DNA from: DATJGR01 sp963787045
GTDB lineage: Bacteria > Pseudomonadota > Gammaproteobacteria > Pseudomonadales > Azotimanducaceae
Direction of reading: 5' to 3'
NCBI GenBank assembly: GCA_963787045.1
Contig: CAWBBR010000023.1
Span: 186,001 to 250,000 of the forward strand
DNA: 64,000 bases
The notes beneath the pieces are model-generated. The model saw nothing but the letters and a program-made list of their open reading frames with translations. It ran no database searches and was not told the origin of the DNA. Each line of letters begins with the position of its first letter. Position 1 is the first letter of the stretch. Positions 63,513-64,000 of this stretch are shown piece by piece. A program made the position numbers and the translations under genes.

Positions 63513-64000
63513 AGCAGCCGTCGACAATCGTCCTGCGGAAAAGCCGAAGGACACGCGCGAGAAACTCCCAAGCGTCGACCGCGCCGCAGTGCTGTTGTTG
63601 GCGCTCGGCGAAGACGACGCGGCGCGCGTGCTGAAACACCTCGACCCGCGCGAAGTGCAGCGCGTCGGTTCCGCGATGGCGAGCCTGCGCAGCGTCAACA
63701 TGGGCCAGATCTCCGGCGTGCTCGAGGCGTTTCTCGACACGGTGACCGGCCAATCGGGCCTGACCATCGGTGCGTCCGAATACATCCGGAAGATGCTCGT
63801 CGGGGCACTGGGCGAAGAAAAAGCGCGCACGCTGGTCGACCGTATCCTCGGCGGCAATACGGCCGGCATCGACAAACTGAAGTGGATGGACGCGCGTACG
63901 GTCGCAGACTTCATGGTGCACGAGCACCCGCAGATCCAGGCGATCGTGCTGTCGCACCTCGAACCCGAGCAGGCCGTGGAGGTGCTCGGCTTCATGACCG
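63505..64000 (+). CDS. fliG: Flagellar rotor switch protein FliG (partial at right edge)
   Basis: First 165 codons only. LPSVDRAAVLLLALGEDDAA and RVLKHLDPREVQRVGSAMAS are the conserved N-terminal domain; VHEHPQIQAIVLSHLEPEQA begins the middle domain. ATG 63505 overlaps the end of fliF by 8 nt. The torque-generating C-terminal domain lies beyond the window. Confidence 0.95.
   Translation, partial: MSEAAVDNRPAEKPKDTREKLPSVDRAAVLLLALGEDDAARVLKHLDPREVQRVGSAMASLRSVNMGQISGVLEAFLDTVTGQSGLTIGASEYIRKMLVGALGEEKARTLVDRILGGNTAGIDKLKWMDARTVADFMVHEHPQIQAIVLSHLEPEQAVEVLGFMT

Overview
The window is high-GC, densely coded bacterial chromosome. Its gene content suggests a flagellated, Gram-negative gammaproteobacterium. 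The evidence is the flagellar order flgNMA / flgBCDEFGHIJKL / fliC-flaG-fliD-fliS / fleQ-fleS-fleR / fliEFG, a FleQ-type master regulator with sigma54 and sigma28 promoter sequences, a FlgJ that carries a muramidase domain, and ModE-regulated modABC. The gene order recalls the Xanthomonadales/Nevskiales/Steroidobacterales side of the class, but nothing here fixes the genus.

Layout. Positions 1-12.8 kb hold metabolic and envelope genes: a divergent mprF/acvB pair (aminoacyl-phosphatidylglycerol synthesis and its presumed hydrolase), the tyrosine-degradation pair hppD-hmgA, a WYL regulator facing an unusual VOC/alpha-alpha-toroid fusion, a PLP-dependent dehydratase, a hotdog-like protein, a GST-family protein and a CorC/CNNM protein. 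Positions 12.8-21 kb are gene-poor and accessory in character. They hold small hypothetical genes, a tRNA-Arg(CCT), a GNAT-like protein, two tandem paralogues with TSP3 and OmpA domains, and an AraC regulator. Positions 21-36 kb contain an MFS exporter, an LLM flavin oxidoreductase, an S4 protein, a HI0933-type flavoprotein, a metallophosphoesterase-glycosyltransferase operon resembling plcP-agt lipid remodelling with a possible Pho box, an M23 peptidase, an OprO/P-type porin, modABC with modE and a ModE-like operator, and the TIGR04283/TIGR04282 glycosyltransferase pair. From 35.5 kb to the right edge there is an almost continuous flagellar locus, beginning with a PilZ flagellar brake.

Regulation visible in the DNA. 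A canonical -24/-12 sigma54 promoter precedes flgB. Sigma28 promoters precede flgM and fliC. fleQ, fleS and fleR sit directly upstream of, and run into, fliEFG. The FleS-like kinase has no recognisable sensor domain, and the FleR-like activator has no receiver domain. FlgE, FlgK, FliC and FliD are all unusually long, and FlgE, FliC and FliD carry clear internal duplicated beta-rich modules. A sulfotransferase gene is embedded in the flagellar locus.

Sequence quality. At least fifteen single-base frame changes interrupt otherwise intact genes: acvB, a small ORF at 13.7 kb, ompA (two), araC, the HI0933 gene (two), the GT4 gene, M23, modA, modE, TIGR04282, pilZ, flgK and flaG. Thirteen of them read as one extra base. 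I treat these as probable sequencing errors and annotate each gene across the break.
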